From: Gnetum montanum
Taxonomy: Eukaryota > Streptophyta > Gnetopsida > Gnetales > Gnetaceae
Assembly: GCA_015680685.1 (NCBI GenBank)
Contig: MNCI01023827.1
Location: 259,808-323,807, forward strand
Reading direction: 5' to 3'
Length of the DNA stretch: 64,000 bases
Shown here: in pieces, positions 9,988 to 23,400 of the stretch
How the letters are laid out: the number at the start of each line of letters is the position of its first letter
How positions within the stretch are numbered: the first letter of the stretch is position 1
Translations under genes and position numbers: made by a program
The notes under the pieces: model-generated
Told to the model about the DNA's origin: nothing
Databases searched by the model: none
The model's input: only the letters and a program-made list of their open reading frames with translations

Positions 9988-11916
9988 CCATTGAAGGCCC
10001 TCATTTCTTTCTAAGTTTTTGTTTTGCACATTTTTTGTTTTACATATTTTTGTTTTATACATTTTTTGTTTTGCACATTTCTTTATCTTTTCTATTTTTT
10101 TTACACTATCGTTCATATTTTTACCATTTCTTTGTGTGATTACTTTATTTTGTTTGTCATCCAATAAGTGTTCATGATGGTGGTATGAATAATATCATAT
10201 CGATTGCTAATGTCTGGATTTTACCTTTGAAGTATGATTTCGATATTAAGGTATGGTTCTTTTGATTAATAGGCAATGAATTCATGACGTTCACACATCT
10301 ATAAATTCCTATGATCTCCCTTGGCTTGGAACTGTATAGTTCCTTTCTTTAATGAAACTGTTAACAAATTGATGATTGGGTATTTCTCAGACTAAGGAAA
10401 GACTCAAAGGAGGAAAAGGGTGTGACTTCAAGGGGTTTCTATGCATTTGTATTGGCTATTCTCTTAAGTGCTTGGATGTTTTTTCTTTGGGTTTTCTACC
10501 ATTCCGACCATTCATCAAATCACTAGAAGCTGAGTTCATAAAAATAAGTCTTTGCATGGTGTGGTTCTCATGCAAAAAACACAAAAAAAAAAAAAAAAAC
10601 CAGTCGGAATTCAAAGAACACCCCTTAGACACAATAATGATCTTGGGCTACATGCACTGGTTATGGAAGTGGAAAGAAATGTTACCCATGCTTGAAGGTT
10701 CCCTCTAACTAAGGCCCCTTCTCGCTTCCTGGTTCTCCATCTTGTTCTCCTTGGAATGGTGGTGACTTTTTGTAAAGGCATTATTGTCACTCTAAGTGGA
10801 TGGGTTAGTCAATTGTGTTGATGCGAGGTCATTGAATGTGGTTAGTTTGAGTTCCGATTTGGAAGGAGTTCTACTTGATCACATTAACCATGAAACACAC
10901 AAGGAATTTTACACAACCTTGTTTTTGGGTTTCCATTCCATTCTCTCCTCTCCACCTTTCTTTTCCATTTCTCACCTCATTACCAATTTTATCATTAGTC
11001 TGTATCTTGGTTGATTCATTGTTCTTCCTTGGTAATTTCTTGTGGGTAAGTTTTTAACTCTTGCTTTCCAATGACATTCCTAGAGCCTACGGACTCTTTA
11101 GTTTGTGGGTCTGTCAGGGCACTAAAGGCATGAGCCTGCTTTGGGGAGAACCCACTGACATTCCTTTTTGGTACATTTGTTAACTTCTATCCCTTAAACA
11201 TTTTCTGCAATCAAACATTTTTTTTGTTTCATCCCCATCCATGACATCCATTTTATTAGTGTTGCTGTTGTTACTTTTTCTCCACCTCTCTTACTCCTTA
11301 TCTTTCTCCACCCATTCGCTACCGGAGGTTTGCTCTTAGTCATGGGGGCTCGGGCACAAATTTTTTTTCAATTTTTCCTAAACCCTACACCTTAGGTAGT
11401 CACTAGTGTTAAAACTCCAGAATCAGTATTTGCCATAACCACAACTTAGCCAATGCACTTCATATCAAGGCAAGGTATCAACTACATTGTGATTTATCTA
11501 TCCTCACTCATTTATGATTGTGTTGTGTGTGTAGATGACGATCATACAACAATGGACTGGGCCTGGAGGATGCACTCAGGATGGACCGAAATTGGAACGT
11601 TTATGAAAGGAGCAAGATTGGTGGCGTGGCTATGGATGAACAACGACATGCACAATATTGGCATCGGCAGCAACACGTCTCATTCTCTTCTCTCTCTCTC
11701 CTTCTTCTCTTCCAACTGCCAAATAAGGCTAGATGTCATTTATGTATGGTGTTCACTTTTGTGGTCATGAACACTAATGCTGTCATGTATTGTATTGTTG
11801 ATCCGTTCACTAGGCACACTAAGTTAGTCATTCCATTCCATTGTTAATAGTCATTCAGTCAATAATCCCATACCTTCCCAATATTTTGTAAAGAACTCAA
11901 GGATGAGTTATCATTC
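9988..11916 (+). other. 3' non-coding region of element A
   Basis: About 1.9 kb between pol and the 3' polypurine tract with no recognisable protein. It starts with a T-rich 'ttttgtttta' run (10010-10150), has an A-tract at 10577-10600, and contains a block at 11134-11154 (gcctgctttggggagaaccc) that is also found in elements B (31358-31380) and C (41278-41300) on the minus strand. A polypurine-like 'ttagtcatgggggctcggg' sits at 11337-11354. ORFs at 10376-10708, 10796-11057 and 11453-11847 have low-complexity or unrecognised products and I do not call them genes. Confidence 0.7.
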
Positions 11917-11929
11917 AGTCATGGGGGTA
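11917..11929 (+). promoter_or_regulatory. Polypurine tract of element A
   Basis: agtcatgggggta directly abuts the 3' LTR start at 11930. This is where plus-strand DNA synthesis would be primed. Elements B and C have the equivalent sequence at 27526-27539 and 37488-37501 on the minus strand. Confidence 0.8.
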
Positions 11930-12751
11930 TGATGAACCGTGATATCGGGTACGTGATATTGTGTCTGCGATATCAGATCAACCATGCGATATCGGATCCC
12001 CGATATCGCAGCCTGTCTCCTTATCTATAAATAAGAGGCGACACCCTTGGTTTCCACAGTAAAGAATTAGTCCCTTAGCCAAACTCTTGCCATTTGCTCC
12101 CTTCAGAGTTAGAATTATTTTTGCATGTTCGTAGTAGGAGTCATAGAGTGAACAGATCTTTATTCGAGCATTGTGTACCTGAGCACACTTTGTGTATGAC
12201 AATAAAGACAACCTTTATGATAAACCTTGCAACATACAAAATAGATTAATTATTGCTAATTATTATTTAATGCTTTTGAAGTTAATTAATGATTTCTCTC
12301 GCCCTACAACTCTCTTAGTTAAATACTCTCAATACAACCGCTTCGAGCATGCATGTGGCACTTGGTAACCTAGTAACGATTAGCGCTTGGTAATCCCAGT
12401 AGCGTTGCACTAGTTCAGGATGTGTACGACAAGTGGGAATGGATACTAGTGTTAGGAGTACTTAGAACTTAGTTAGTGAATAGTTAATTTAGATTAGTTA
12501 CTTAGTTATCTCTCTCTTCCCTCCTTATTAGCACAGGATATAAAACACATAAAAGCCATAAAAATCATATGCCTCGAGCATACTTAACCATACAACCATG
12601 ACATACAAGTAAGTTTGGGAAGACAACGATTAATCAACTCGTTATTGTTCCACACAGGCACATAGGCACTTAGTCCTTGGAATTCGACTGGATTGTGCGT
12701 GAAACGCTCATATTTGTATGGTTGAGTGTATGGGTACCTCATCGCTCATCA
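11930..12751 (+). repeat. 3' LTR of element A
   Basis: 822 bp, TGATGA to TCATCA, matching 1220-2055 with scattered substitutions and small indels. It has the GATATC cluster (about 11938-12008) and TATAAATA at 12026-12033. Followed by the second AAGGA copy. Confidence 0.93.
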
Positions 12752-12756
12752 AAGGA
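12752..12756. repeat. Target site duplication AAGGA, right copy (element A)
   Basis: Exact repeat of 1215-1219, directly after the 3' LTR. Confidence 0.92.
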
Positions 12757-14246
12757 CTTCCTTGTATGCTACTTCCCACCATACCTTAATCCTCATTGTG
12801 AACTTACCTTTCCCTCAAAGCCATCCTTGAGCCACAATAATCCTACCCCCAATGCTATTGAATCCTACTTGCCCATCCACAAGTGATTTGTTGACCTCTT
12901 GCATGTCAACTTTTACTACCACCTACTAAGCTTTCCTACATTGACATTGGTTCTAGGCAAATTTTGGTTTTCAATAGCTTGTCCAAACTCTTCAAGTCCT
13001 ACTAGTTGACAAAACCCATGAACATCAATACTAACCTTGCCTTCTTGAATAACCAAAAGGGTATGCTTGTTCATGCTAAACATCTACTAGATCATCTTTG
13101 GTACCAGAACTTGTAACTTATGCCTTTGTCAGTTAGTGACATGCTTAACTTGAGACCTTCAACTAGATTTCAGCCCTTCAGAGCAAGATGACAAAGCCCT
13201 TTGCTACTTGTCAATACCATCAACATTGTCATAACACTACCTAGGTGGCATTGTTTGTGATAGCCACTTGCCTTTTGTTTTCATGCATTTTGATACCGTA
13301 GTTAAGTTTCCTTACGACCTCTGTGGAGGCATATTTTGTTTGTTTTGGGTTTCGTTTTCACCATTTCCATGGTCATAATTTTTGGTGGGACCTTAAGATT
13401 TTTGTTAGTACATTTTGATATAATGCCTTATTTTGATTCTTAATATAAATTGCTTTGTGAGTTGTTTGTTTTTTCTTGTTTTAAAGATGGATTCAATGTA
13501 TCATTTAGTTTAAACTACAACAAACCTTTATTATAGTGATAGTGTCATATTACCTCAAAGAAAAAACATGGGAAAAAAGGCCATCATAAAGCCCTTCATT
13601 TTCTTTTCTTATACACATTCTAAATTTTATCCTTCTCTCTCTTATACATAGTCCAAGCACTCTTTGAGCATTTTAAAAGTGATATTAAAAGCTGATTTAT
13701 AATGTTGGGTAGTGGTTAGTTTGTAGAGTCTATTTTTGTTTATCATGAAAATGTAATATCTATCCAATAGATCCTATGGATTTTCGAACACAATAAAACT
13801 TCGTTTCATTTCAAAAAACCCCTATGCAAAATGAGGTTATCCTATTAGCAAAGGTCAACCTAAGCTTTTAAGATAGATGAAGGATTTAATGATGATTTAA
13901 AATCACAGTATCAATAAAAGATGGCTAAAGTGATTAGCTTATTGTGAACCATGATTTTTAGTCAAAAGGCTGTAACATACTTAATTTAAAGTCATAGTCT
14001 CAAAGCAAGAAATTGCTGGTTTGAATGACGCTTACACACCTCTAAATTCGTTAGGAAAGTATGGTTTTAGCCATATCTCTCTTCATCATGAAATATATAT
14101 TTTTATTAGGCCTTCGAAAGTCCGTGCGTCTTAGCATAATTCTAAACCTCGAACTTGTAAATACATGTAAGAGATAATGTAATTTAATTTTCAATTAATA
14201 TGATATGCTAAATGAGAACAGAACGCACGGTTATTAAAAGCCAAAT
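12757..14246. other. Intergenic region upstream of HCF101
   Basis: No recognisable gene, RNA or repeat. The first part (12757-13250) is the right flank of element A and reads like decayed repeat, without a motif I can name. The rest is AT-rich and would include the HCF101 promoter. An AT-rich TATA-like run lies at 14095-14108. Confidence 0.5.
14095..14108 (+). promoter_or_regulatory. Possible TATA-like element of HCF101
   Basis: tatatatttttatt is the best TATA-like run in the 300 bp before the two candidate start codons (14247 and 14372). It is AT-rich sequence in an AT-rich neighbourhood, so chance is likely and no transcription start is visible. Confidence 0.2.
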
Positions 14247-14444
14247 ATGATGCGTATCTTGAATCCTTTGTTTATCGATCGTCGGAAGCAATTGTCGGAA
14301 GGATTTTCATTTTCGGGATATCCGTGTTTCCAAGAATTTGTTAATACAAATGTCTGATTCAAAAAAAATTTGTGGATGTGAAGCGCCCAAAGATGTCCAG
14401 CAGGGATGAGATAGGATTGCAGAAGATAAAGCACAGCAGTTTTT
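14247..14444 (+). other. Candidate first exon(s) of HCF101, unresolved
   Basis: Exon 2 begins at 14724 after a good acceptor (tttcttgtgctgcag) and needs an upstream exon ending in phase 1. Two candidates exist. One starts at 14372 (MDVKRPKM) and splices at 14445 (t|gtaata), giving a 540-residue protein, close to the 530-odd residues I recall for the family. The other starts at 14247 (MMRILNPLFIDRR); it is basic and hydroxylated with few acidic residues, more like a chloroplast transit peptide, but its phase-1 donor at 14326 (gtttcc) is weak. A more distant exon is also possible. Confidence 0.35.
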
Positions 14445-17400
14445 GTAATACATTCTCTCTGATATTGCTCTGCAGCATTATTCTCTTCGCCTCTGTTTTG
14501 CAATTCTCGGTTCCCTGTTGTTTCACAGACACAGAAATGTTAAGGCATGATATCCATGTTTCCCTTGACAGGCTATCCATGTTATGCCCAATTACGTCTG
14601 TGGACTACTACCAATTTTCAGGCATTCAATATCCACTTTGATTTTATATGCGGCCTGGATTGATGATTGTTCAGAAACATGCATAGTTAGCTTACGGTTT
14701 CGTTTCTATTTCTTGTGCTGCAGGCGAATTGGCGTCTAAGCTCAATTTACCAGCAAGAACTATTCAAGTTCAAGTGGCAAAACTGAAATGCGTTTTGGGA
14801 AGGGAACGGAGAAAATCCAGTGGTCTAACAAAACGATATCCGGTGGTCTGCAAAGTTATCTCAGAAACAGGTTTGACACAATCAAGATCAGGAACATCAT
14901 AGGAACCTTAGCAGAATAGCTTCAAGCTTTAATGTATTTTTTTTAATAAATGCGAAAATTTTAGTTTACAGGTTTGCATATGTTTTAGAATATGAATATT
15001 TTTGAAGATTTTAGCGATGCATGCCTTTCGTAATGTTAAGATGTCAGCATGAAATTATCTGTAAACTGCATGTCACAGAATCATTAATTCAAGAGTGAAG
15101 TTGTTGTGCTTGCCATCTATGTGATATTGGCATAGATAATTATGCCATACTGCCTTCATTTTCGTTTTTGGAAGCGCTTGTACATTGGGACATTTATCAG
15201 GCTGTTGTTGTGTAGCAGGTTCCCTGGAAGCATCTATAGCAGATGCCGAAATTGATGTTTTAAGTGCACTTTCTCAAATAATTGATCCTGACTTTGGAAC
15301 TGATATCGTTTCCTGTGGATTTGTAAAAGACTTGGCCATCGATGTGGCTTCGGGTGAGGTGAGGTGCGACAGCCCTTGACTTTCTATTCCAATCATGGCT
15401 AAATTGCCTGAAGTAGAATTGTGATTGTGATTTTGCAGGTTTCATTTAAGCTGGAACTCACAACACCTGCTTGTCCAGTCAAAGACATGGTATGCTGCTG
15501 CAAATTATAAATGTTGGAAGCATAGTTATTTTTAGATACTGTTTTTATACAGGAAACACAATTCTTTTGAAAATATGGAAAGTATGACTTTCATTGAGAA
15601 TAAGCTTTATAAACTTAAGGAAATCTCTGATAACTTATTAAGGTCTTTGCAAGTTCTTTATAACCATGCCTAATGCAAGATCCTTATGTTAATAAGAGTC
15701 TTTCAGGCATGCTATACAAAAGTTGATCCAATCACATTATTTCCCTGATGATATTGCACCACATAGCTGGTATCAAAATGTTTAGATATCCAACTTATGA
15801 ATTGCAATCTGTCATTTTTAAAAAATGTGCTCTGGGTTGGCTTTTCTCACATAGAGCTTCAAATGTACATATATGCTGTTGGTTAACCGAAGTTAGAGAC
15901 ATAGAGGAAAAATCATTTTTGGATAAAGCAAAAGATCGGCAAATATTGAATTGTGGAGTTAGTTCTAAAGATATTTTAACTTTTAAAAGTGATTGAATTT
16001 GTGTTACCAAAATTTTGGGACATTTTTATATGGTTTTATTCCGGGTTGTTTTTTAAACATATTAAAATTATGGAATTGTTTGATTTACATTTATTCAACA
16101 TAGTTATTTATTTAGAAATCAAACAAGCAATCCCTAAGATGTTGAATAGTTATGTATGCGTGTTTTACGTTACCGTTTGAATTTTATAATGTTTTTGTTC
16201 AGAACTTTAAATTACAGTCTATTTGATTTATAGTTATAATTGGTAAGAATTGTTACAGTTTATGACGTCAATTCAACCGAGTTCTATGTTGAAAGTGAGG
16301 AATTTGATTATCTTCTTCTCTATTATATGTATTTTAAAAACACGGGTTCTCTTTTAATGCTATATCATAGGTAGATGCTATTTATTTCTTTATGCTTTAT
16401 GGCACTTAAAAGAATTGATTATGACAGGTATTCTATACTTTTATTTTCCCCCACTTGGGAGGGTACTCATGTCCAAAAGTCATAACCGTAATTCAGTTGA
16501 AGCTTGAACTTGCTACTTTTTTAAAAATTGGATTTTTGAAATGTTTCTCCAAAGATTTATCAATGACTTCCACGAGAATTTCTGATGTTATATTGATTGT
16601 ATAGCTGTATACATTTGAATTTCCACTACTAAATCAGGCAATCAGGCTTTGTTTCTAATTTACAACTTTGAGAGAGCAATTTTTTTCTAAGGTGATCTAA
16701 TGATACTGTTTTGCAATCCTTTCAGTTTGAGAAAAAAGCAAATGAAGTGGTGCTTGCTCTATCTTGGGTGAAAAAGGTCAATGTAGTGATTTCTGCACAG
16801 TCTGCAAAGTCTTTGCTTGAAGATGAAATGCCAAAAGGCTTGAAATCTGTTTCAAACATTGTTGCTGTTTCCAGTTGCAAGGTATGCAGTGCAGTCTTGT
16901 ATTTTACTAGAATAGATATTGATAAGGCATTGGGTCATCCAAGTTAGTGTTCACCATGGTAATCAAGATGAAGGTGATTACTATGAACAAACAATCCTGC
17001 GTGGTTTTATTACATAAATAAATTAATATAGAATGACATTAAAATAATCAATTAGGAATATCAACCTTTAGCTGATCTAGAAACGTGGGATCCACTTGCA
17101 AGTATGATTTCCTGGAATAATAAAACACTATTCATGAGCATAGATGATGTGATATTATGTATGAAAGGGTCTCATGTTATTAGCAGGTGGTGCAAACTTT
17201 TCTGTGATATCAACATCATAACTTAAACGAATGTCAGATACCATTCTACTAATAACTATTTAACAAATGCAGGGAGGTGTCGGTAAATCAACTGTTGCAG
17301 TAAATCTAGCATATACATTGGCAGGAATGGGAGCAAAAGTTGGCATATTTGATGCAGATGTCTATGGTCCCAGCTTGCCCACAATGGTTTCACCTGGAAA

Positions 17401-20400
17401 CCGTGTGCTGGAAATGGTCATTCCTTCCATTCTAACATAAAAAATTTTGATGAAACTTCTTGCTTTTTAGAAATAGTAATAAAAAAGCAACATTTATGTG
17501 AAATCGCATACATTAATTTCTATTTGCTTACGCCACTGAAAGACCTCCTTTATCAGGATCCTGGCACACGATCTATCTTGCCAACTGAGTATCTTGGTGT
17601 AAAGCTAGTTTCCTATGGATTTGCTGGTCAGGGGCGGGCCATAATGCGAGGACCAATAGTTTCCGGAGTGATTAATCAACTTCTTACCACAAGTGAATGG
17701 TCTGTGGTAGACAGATGACATTATTGTCTATATCCTTTGTAAAGTATTTCTGATAGATGTTAATGCTTTATTTGGTAAAACAAACCTGCATGTTTGTATT
17801 GGAAACAAAACATAGAATTGTTCCGAAAATTTAAGTCTGGAATGGTTATATCTCAATACACATGATAAGTTCTACATGGTATTACAAATAGCACTGTTAG
17901 TTTCATGATTTGCATATCTAGCATCATCATATTTTAATAAATCTCTCCTATTTTCCTCAAAAATATTTGTATTTTTTATCCTGGTCTTGTTTTTGAACTC
18001 TTCTTTTCAACCATTTGATTTTGTTTTTTACGTTGGTTACCCTTAAGGATGAGTAGAAATGCCCTGGTAGATAATTTTAAGAGGTTGCTGCAAAAAGTTT
18101 TGCATGTGGATCCATTATTACTTCAGAAAAAACAACCATTTTCCATGATGATCCATTGTTACTTTGGAAAAAATACAGGCCAGTTAGATTGCTAGTGGTT
18201 TGGTTGATACTTGATTTAATATAACTGCATGGTTGCTCTTAACCATGAATTAATGCTTTGCATCACAATGGATTGACCTCTGCATTGTGTTTATGTGTCT
18301 TAAAGTGCTCAAGAACACACTATTGACTGGTTCATCTAGGCTGCCTGGGTATAGTTTCTGTTGCTTGCAAACTGCTGCTCACATTTTAGTAGTGTAGCGG
18401 TGATCTTCATACCAACATAACTAAAACGTTATCAAAGATGAGTATGCTATATTCTTGTAATGAATCAAAGTAATGGAATTAGGTAGTTGTTGCTAAAATT
18501 TAAAAATCTTGTTGGATATGTTTTTACAAATTAAGTTATGGATAATACAGTTACAGATAATTTCTTATTTACATTACTTATATCCTTTTAATGAATAACT
18601 TACTGATTCCTTACTTCTGTCAAATGAAACAGCCAAAGAATTCTACAAAGAACAGAAAAGAAAAAGAAAAAGAAAAAAAAGAGGATATTATTAAACCATT
18701 ATTTATTGCATGAAACATCTTGAATGTTATAGCATTGTCAATTGTTTTCTAGAACATTTCAGTATTTACTTGTATGTGATGACTTATATTGGGTTTTCAA
18801 AAAGTATTGAACTCTAGATGTCCTTAGATTTGAAAATTTCTACTTCTTACAATATTTTTGTTTGTAACTTGCATGGTTGCTCGGCTTCTTACAATATGAA
18901 ACTAGTATTTTCTAGATTCATCATCAGTTATATACATTATTTTGTCTGCAGGGGAGAACTAGATTACCTCATTATTGACTTACCCCCTGGAACTGGTGAC
19001 ATACATTTGACTTTATGCCAGGTAATGAGACATCTTTTTCTGAAATTTCAATTAATGATACTGAAGGTTAGCAATCAATCACGTCAAACTAATGTTTATA
19101 GATTGTGGATGGAAAGCAAATATATTATACTTAGCACTTCAATTGTGCAGATTGTACCTTTGACAGCAGCTGTTATAGTCACAACTCCCCAAAAATTGTC
19201 ATTCATTGATGTTGCAAAGGGTGTACGGATGTTTTCAAAGCTCAAGGTATAAAAATCATATATTGCAACTAAATCACATTGCTTTTAATCATTAAAAATT
19301 TTCTTTTTACTGGTTTACAATAGCAACCTGCTGTGAAACTTGTTTAAAAATTAAAATAAGTAAAGAATTAAATCAAAGATTTAGATTTATTCTAAATATT
19401 AAAAATGATTATTTTAGAAAGGATAATTGTAAGGATGTTTTCACAAGAGAGGGAACCATACTGGTGATTACTGATTAGCGGCTAGATTGTCACCAGTTTA
19501 TGGACAGCTGGCTGATAGCTTGAGACTAGAAAACAATCTCTTCCACATAAGTGAATAAATAATAAAGAATGTCAAACTGTATAAGAGAAACTATTCCCTC
19601 CTACCAAGAACTAAAAGAGAAGGTCAACCAAACAAGTACCCTAGTTGATGTAAGTTCCCCACCCAAAGGGCCCTCCTGTAAGAAATCTGTCCTTGTGGCA
19701 GCCTAATTTTCCTACAGAATTGGCACAGCCACGGGTATTACTATCTTGAGGATTACCACATCTAGTGGGAGTTGGCTTAATGAGTTTATTGCTGTGATTG
19801 CTAATTCAGCTGTCACTTCACAGCCTGTTATGTCAAATTTGACTGCATATTCCCTATCTGTGTGTGTTTATTTGTTTATTTAATATTTTTAAGGATCCTT
19901 GTGTATCTTCTTCATTTTTAGATAACTCAAGAACTCTTGTATGATTGTCATCCGTAATTGTTTAGTTGTTGCTACTGTTTGAGCACACTCTCTATCTTAG
20001 AATGTGCTTCTCTGCTAGACACTTTGAAGATACCAAACTGAAATCCCATTTTGGTGTTGGACAATGATGCAAACGACATTGTACTTTTAAGTGATAGTGA
20101 TCTGTAGTGCCTTTCCTATTCCACAATCATCTAAATCCTGTCCTCTGTACGTCAGGTTAACTTTGAGGATGCTTATTTTTGGTCATGTTCATTTAAGGAC
20201 AAGTCCTGTACAATCTCTAGCCTGTCATATAATTCCTGACTGCTTAGCTCAATATTTTTCTTCGGTCTTCCTCTTCTCTGTTCTCCTTTAAGTTGAATAA
20301 AAAAATTTTCTTAACATTTTCAGTTGGCTGTCTTATCACTTATTCATACGACCTGTAGGTTCCTGTAATTGATTCAAATGTGACATGTACATCTACAACT

Positions 20401-23400
20401 TATCTTATTAACTACAACTGTGCCATGTCTTTGGTTGTCATTCAATGCCATCCGGGATGCAATATTGAATGGAATACCCTAAATTGCACCTGTTTTTTCA
20501 TTCATAACAGTGGTCTTTGCTTTCTATTTCACTTGACAAATCATCTAAGTTGCCGTTTTTTTTACTCATTAGGGCAATACTTAAGTAGTTGCAGAATATT
20601 TTCATGTTTATTTTTATGGTTTTTGTTTCTGTTGGCGACTTATGCATTCTAATAATTTTGCCCATGTTCTTGTCACATATCGATGATTTGATGCCTCACA
20701 TGATAAAAATATTTATGCCAGCAAATATTTAAAACTAATGATTGAAGCTTCAAATAACTATGCCACTATTTTCTATTCTCTCAGTTAACTTTGAATCTGC
20801 CAGTCTGTTTGGATCAGATATTACAAACTTAGAGTGCTGTCATCAGTGAATTATGTCCTGTTGGTATGTGACTCGCATCCTACGGTTCCAGGCTCAACCC
20901 TAACAGGTTATACTGAGATACACATGAATTGTGTAAAAGGAAGGGTCTCCACATGGACAGAATAAAATACTTCAGTTCAGTTTCATATTTTGAACAGGTA
21001 AAAAAGAATTATAAATAATAAAATTTAGGAGTACAAGCAGGAATTTTTTGGAATTTTAAAGATCAACTAATGAACACGTGGCCAATATAATTTATGATGA
21101 ACATCCTACAAACTTTAATTGAACAGTGATATTCCTAACAGAGACACTCAATACACGTAAATTTTTTATGTGATTGATGTTATTCACGAAAGAATTAAAT
21201 GCCACGTATTGTTCACATCCATTTTCAAACTCTGGCCTCTGGCAGTTTCATATTTTACTGAAAGTGTTGTATGGTTCTGATTTTTGTTAGGTACCATGTG
21301 TTGCTGTTGTTGAAAACATGTCCTACTTTGATGCTGATGGCAAGCGATTCTACCCTTTTGGCGAAGGTTCAGGTTCCCAGGTTAGCACGCTGAGAGATTG
21401 GATATCTACTTTGTATTTGTTTAACTTCTTGGCTCTATTTGGGATCTAAAACGTTAAGCATCTATGCAGGTAGTTGAGCAGTTTGGAATTCCACATCTAT
21501 TTGAGATACCTATTAGATCAAATGTAAGTAAAGTCAAGTACCAGAAGCTCTCTTCTTAAGACAAGTTCCATGATTGTAAATCTAGGCACCAATTTGTATA
21601 AACGAAAATGAGAAAACGTCTTAGAAAATCTCTGTGAGGACTTTGAATGCCATAAAATGAGAAAATTGAGAATCACGTATAACATTCTCTAGATCTCATC
21701 CCATTTACCTATTCAATGATCTAATAATGCAGCTCTCAGCATCTGGGGATAGTGGGATACCTGAAGTTGTAAAGGATCCTTTGGGCGATATTGCAAAAGC
21801 TTTTACAGAAATTGGTACTCGTGTCGTGCAGCAGTGTGCAAAGCTTAGGCAGCAAGGTCTGTAAATCTCTTAGCAGAAAAAACTGATAATTTTCCATTAG
21901 TTGGTGAAAAATGCTCTTTTAAAATAATGTGTCAATGAAATTTCAGAAAAGAACGTATGACGTTTCAAGCATCGTTAAAATAATATTTTGATGCTTTGGC
22001 TGACAGATACAAATGAGGCCAGAAGTTCAAACGTTACCATAGTTCAAAGAAATTTATCAATATCATAGTTTACAGTTAATTACCTATTGCTCCTATGACC
22101 TAGTGACATGATTACCTGAAAAATCTATAGACGGTGTAATGTGCAAGAATGAAAATTAAATGAAGTTGATGATTCCAATCCTAGGTATTATGTGTTCTTG
22201 GAACTGCCTTGAAAAGAATATGCTCAGGGTATTAATGGCCCCAGATGGAATAATGGAGTAAGAACACCAGAAACATGCAATTTGACTAAGAAAACTGATT
22301 GTTTGGGACCAGTTTTATTTAATACTTTTTTCGTGTTCTTTTATTGCTTAATTTTGTTAAATGATAATTATTCCTTTCTTCAGTTTCCACATCGGTGACA
22401 TATGACAAGTTTGCAAAAGCAATAAAAGTAAAGATTCCAAGAGAAGATGATTTCTTTCTGCATCCTGCAACAGTGAGGCGAAGTGACTGTTCTGCTCAAT
22501 CTATTGTGAGTGGTTTATATCATGAAATTATTATATCCATTATTGTTCACTTTAAAATAGCTATTTTTAAAGCTCTAATACATTAATAGCATGAATCAGG
22601 TATATGAAACTGCACATTTATTGATTTTTAACATTGAAATGTGAGATTTTTTTTCTTTTTTGCTGTTTATTGGTTTTCCTTGTAGTATAGTGGGGATACA
22701 TGGTCCTTTATCATTCACTGCCCTCGTGTTCTTTTCGTTGATTTCTGTGTGAAGTGTTTGCGTTATTATGCTTGTTCTGATTGTTGACAACAGCATAATT
22801 TAATGAAAAGCCTGGGCCTAGGTTAGGCAAGCACAGTTACATGTTCATGTAGTTTTCAAGTTCAGCCCAAATGATGGAATGAGATGGCAAGTTTTCTAAC
22901 TCTCATAGAGGTTATAATGAGTCGAACTCCTTAGACAACAGATTAGATTATTTGAGAACAAGCAGTGTCTGTTTGATATCTCTAAAGACTCTGGATTTTT
23001 AGCCTCCCTCTACTGGATAGATGGGAAAAGCTGTAGAATCCTAATATTTTCCGCAGTCTGCTTCTGGTTTGATTTTATACTTTGAATTATGCACGAACAA
23101 AGATTTATGTAGTGTTAGCAGAGGAAGGACATGAGATTATTCTTGTTAATGAAGTTTGTGTGACAAAATGGCTAAACGAAACAAATGGACTTAACGTACA
23201 GCTAAAAAAGGGTTAAGTTGTCAGGTTTAACTTTGCTTTCACTTTGTATTGTCAAATAGGATGAATGGACAGGTGAGGAAAAGCTAAAAGATGAGGATGT
23301 TCCTGAGGACATAGAACCAGAAAGCATCAGAGCAATGGGAAATTATGCTGTGTGCATAACATGGCCAGATGGCTTTGATCAGGTTACTCTCCCTTTGTAG

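Larger units (their letters stand above)
1220..12751 (+). mobile_element. Element A: complete but decayed Ty3/gypsy LTR retrotransposon, Athila/Tat-like
   Basis: An 11.5-kb element bounded by two direct LTRs and a perfect 5-bp target duplication. The internal order is primer binding site, gag, aspartic protease, reverse transcriptase, RNase H, integrase, about 1.9 kb of non-coding DNA, polypurine tract, 3' LTR. Integrase after RNase H defines Ty3/gypsy. No chromodomain follows the integrase, and the primer site and the RT style (FLDGYS, MPFGLCNAPAT) fit the Athila/Tat group. All frames carry stops, many of them at expected Gln, Arg or Trp codons, so it is not autonomous now. A 1.6-kb foreign insertion sits between protease and RT (5241-6830). 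Confidence 0.93.

Noticed and set aside
10376-10708. 110-residue ORF as an env-like protein of element A
   Set aside because: It runs through a poly-A tract, has no signal peptide/transmembrane arrangement expected of env-like proteins and no homologue in elements B, C or F.
11453-11847. ORFs near the 3' end of element A
   Set aside because: Overlapping frames in T/C-rich sequence; no conserved counterpart in the other elements.
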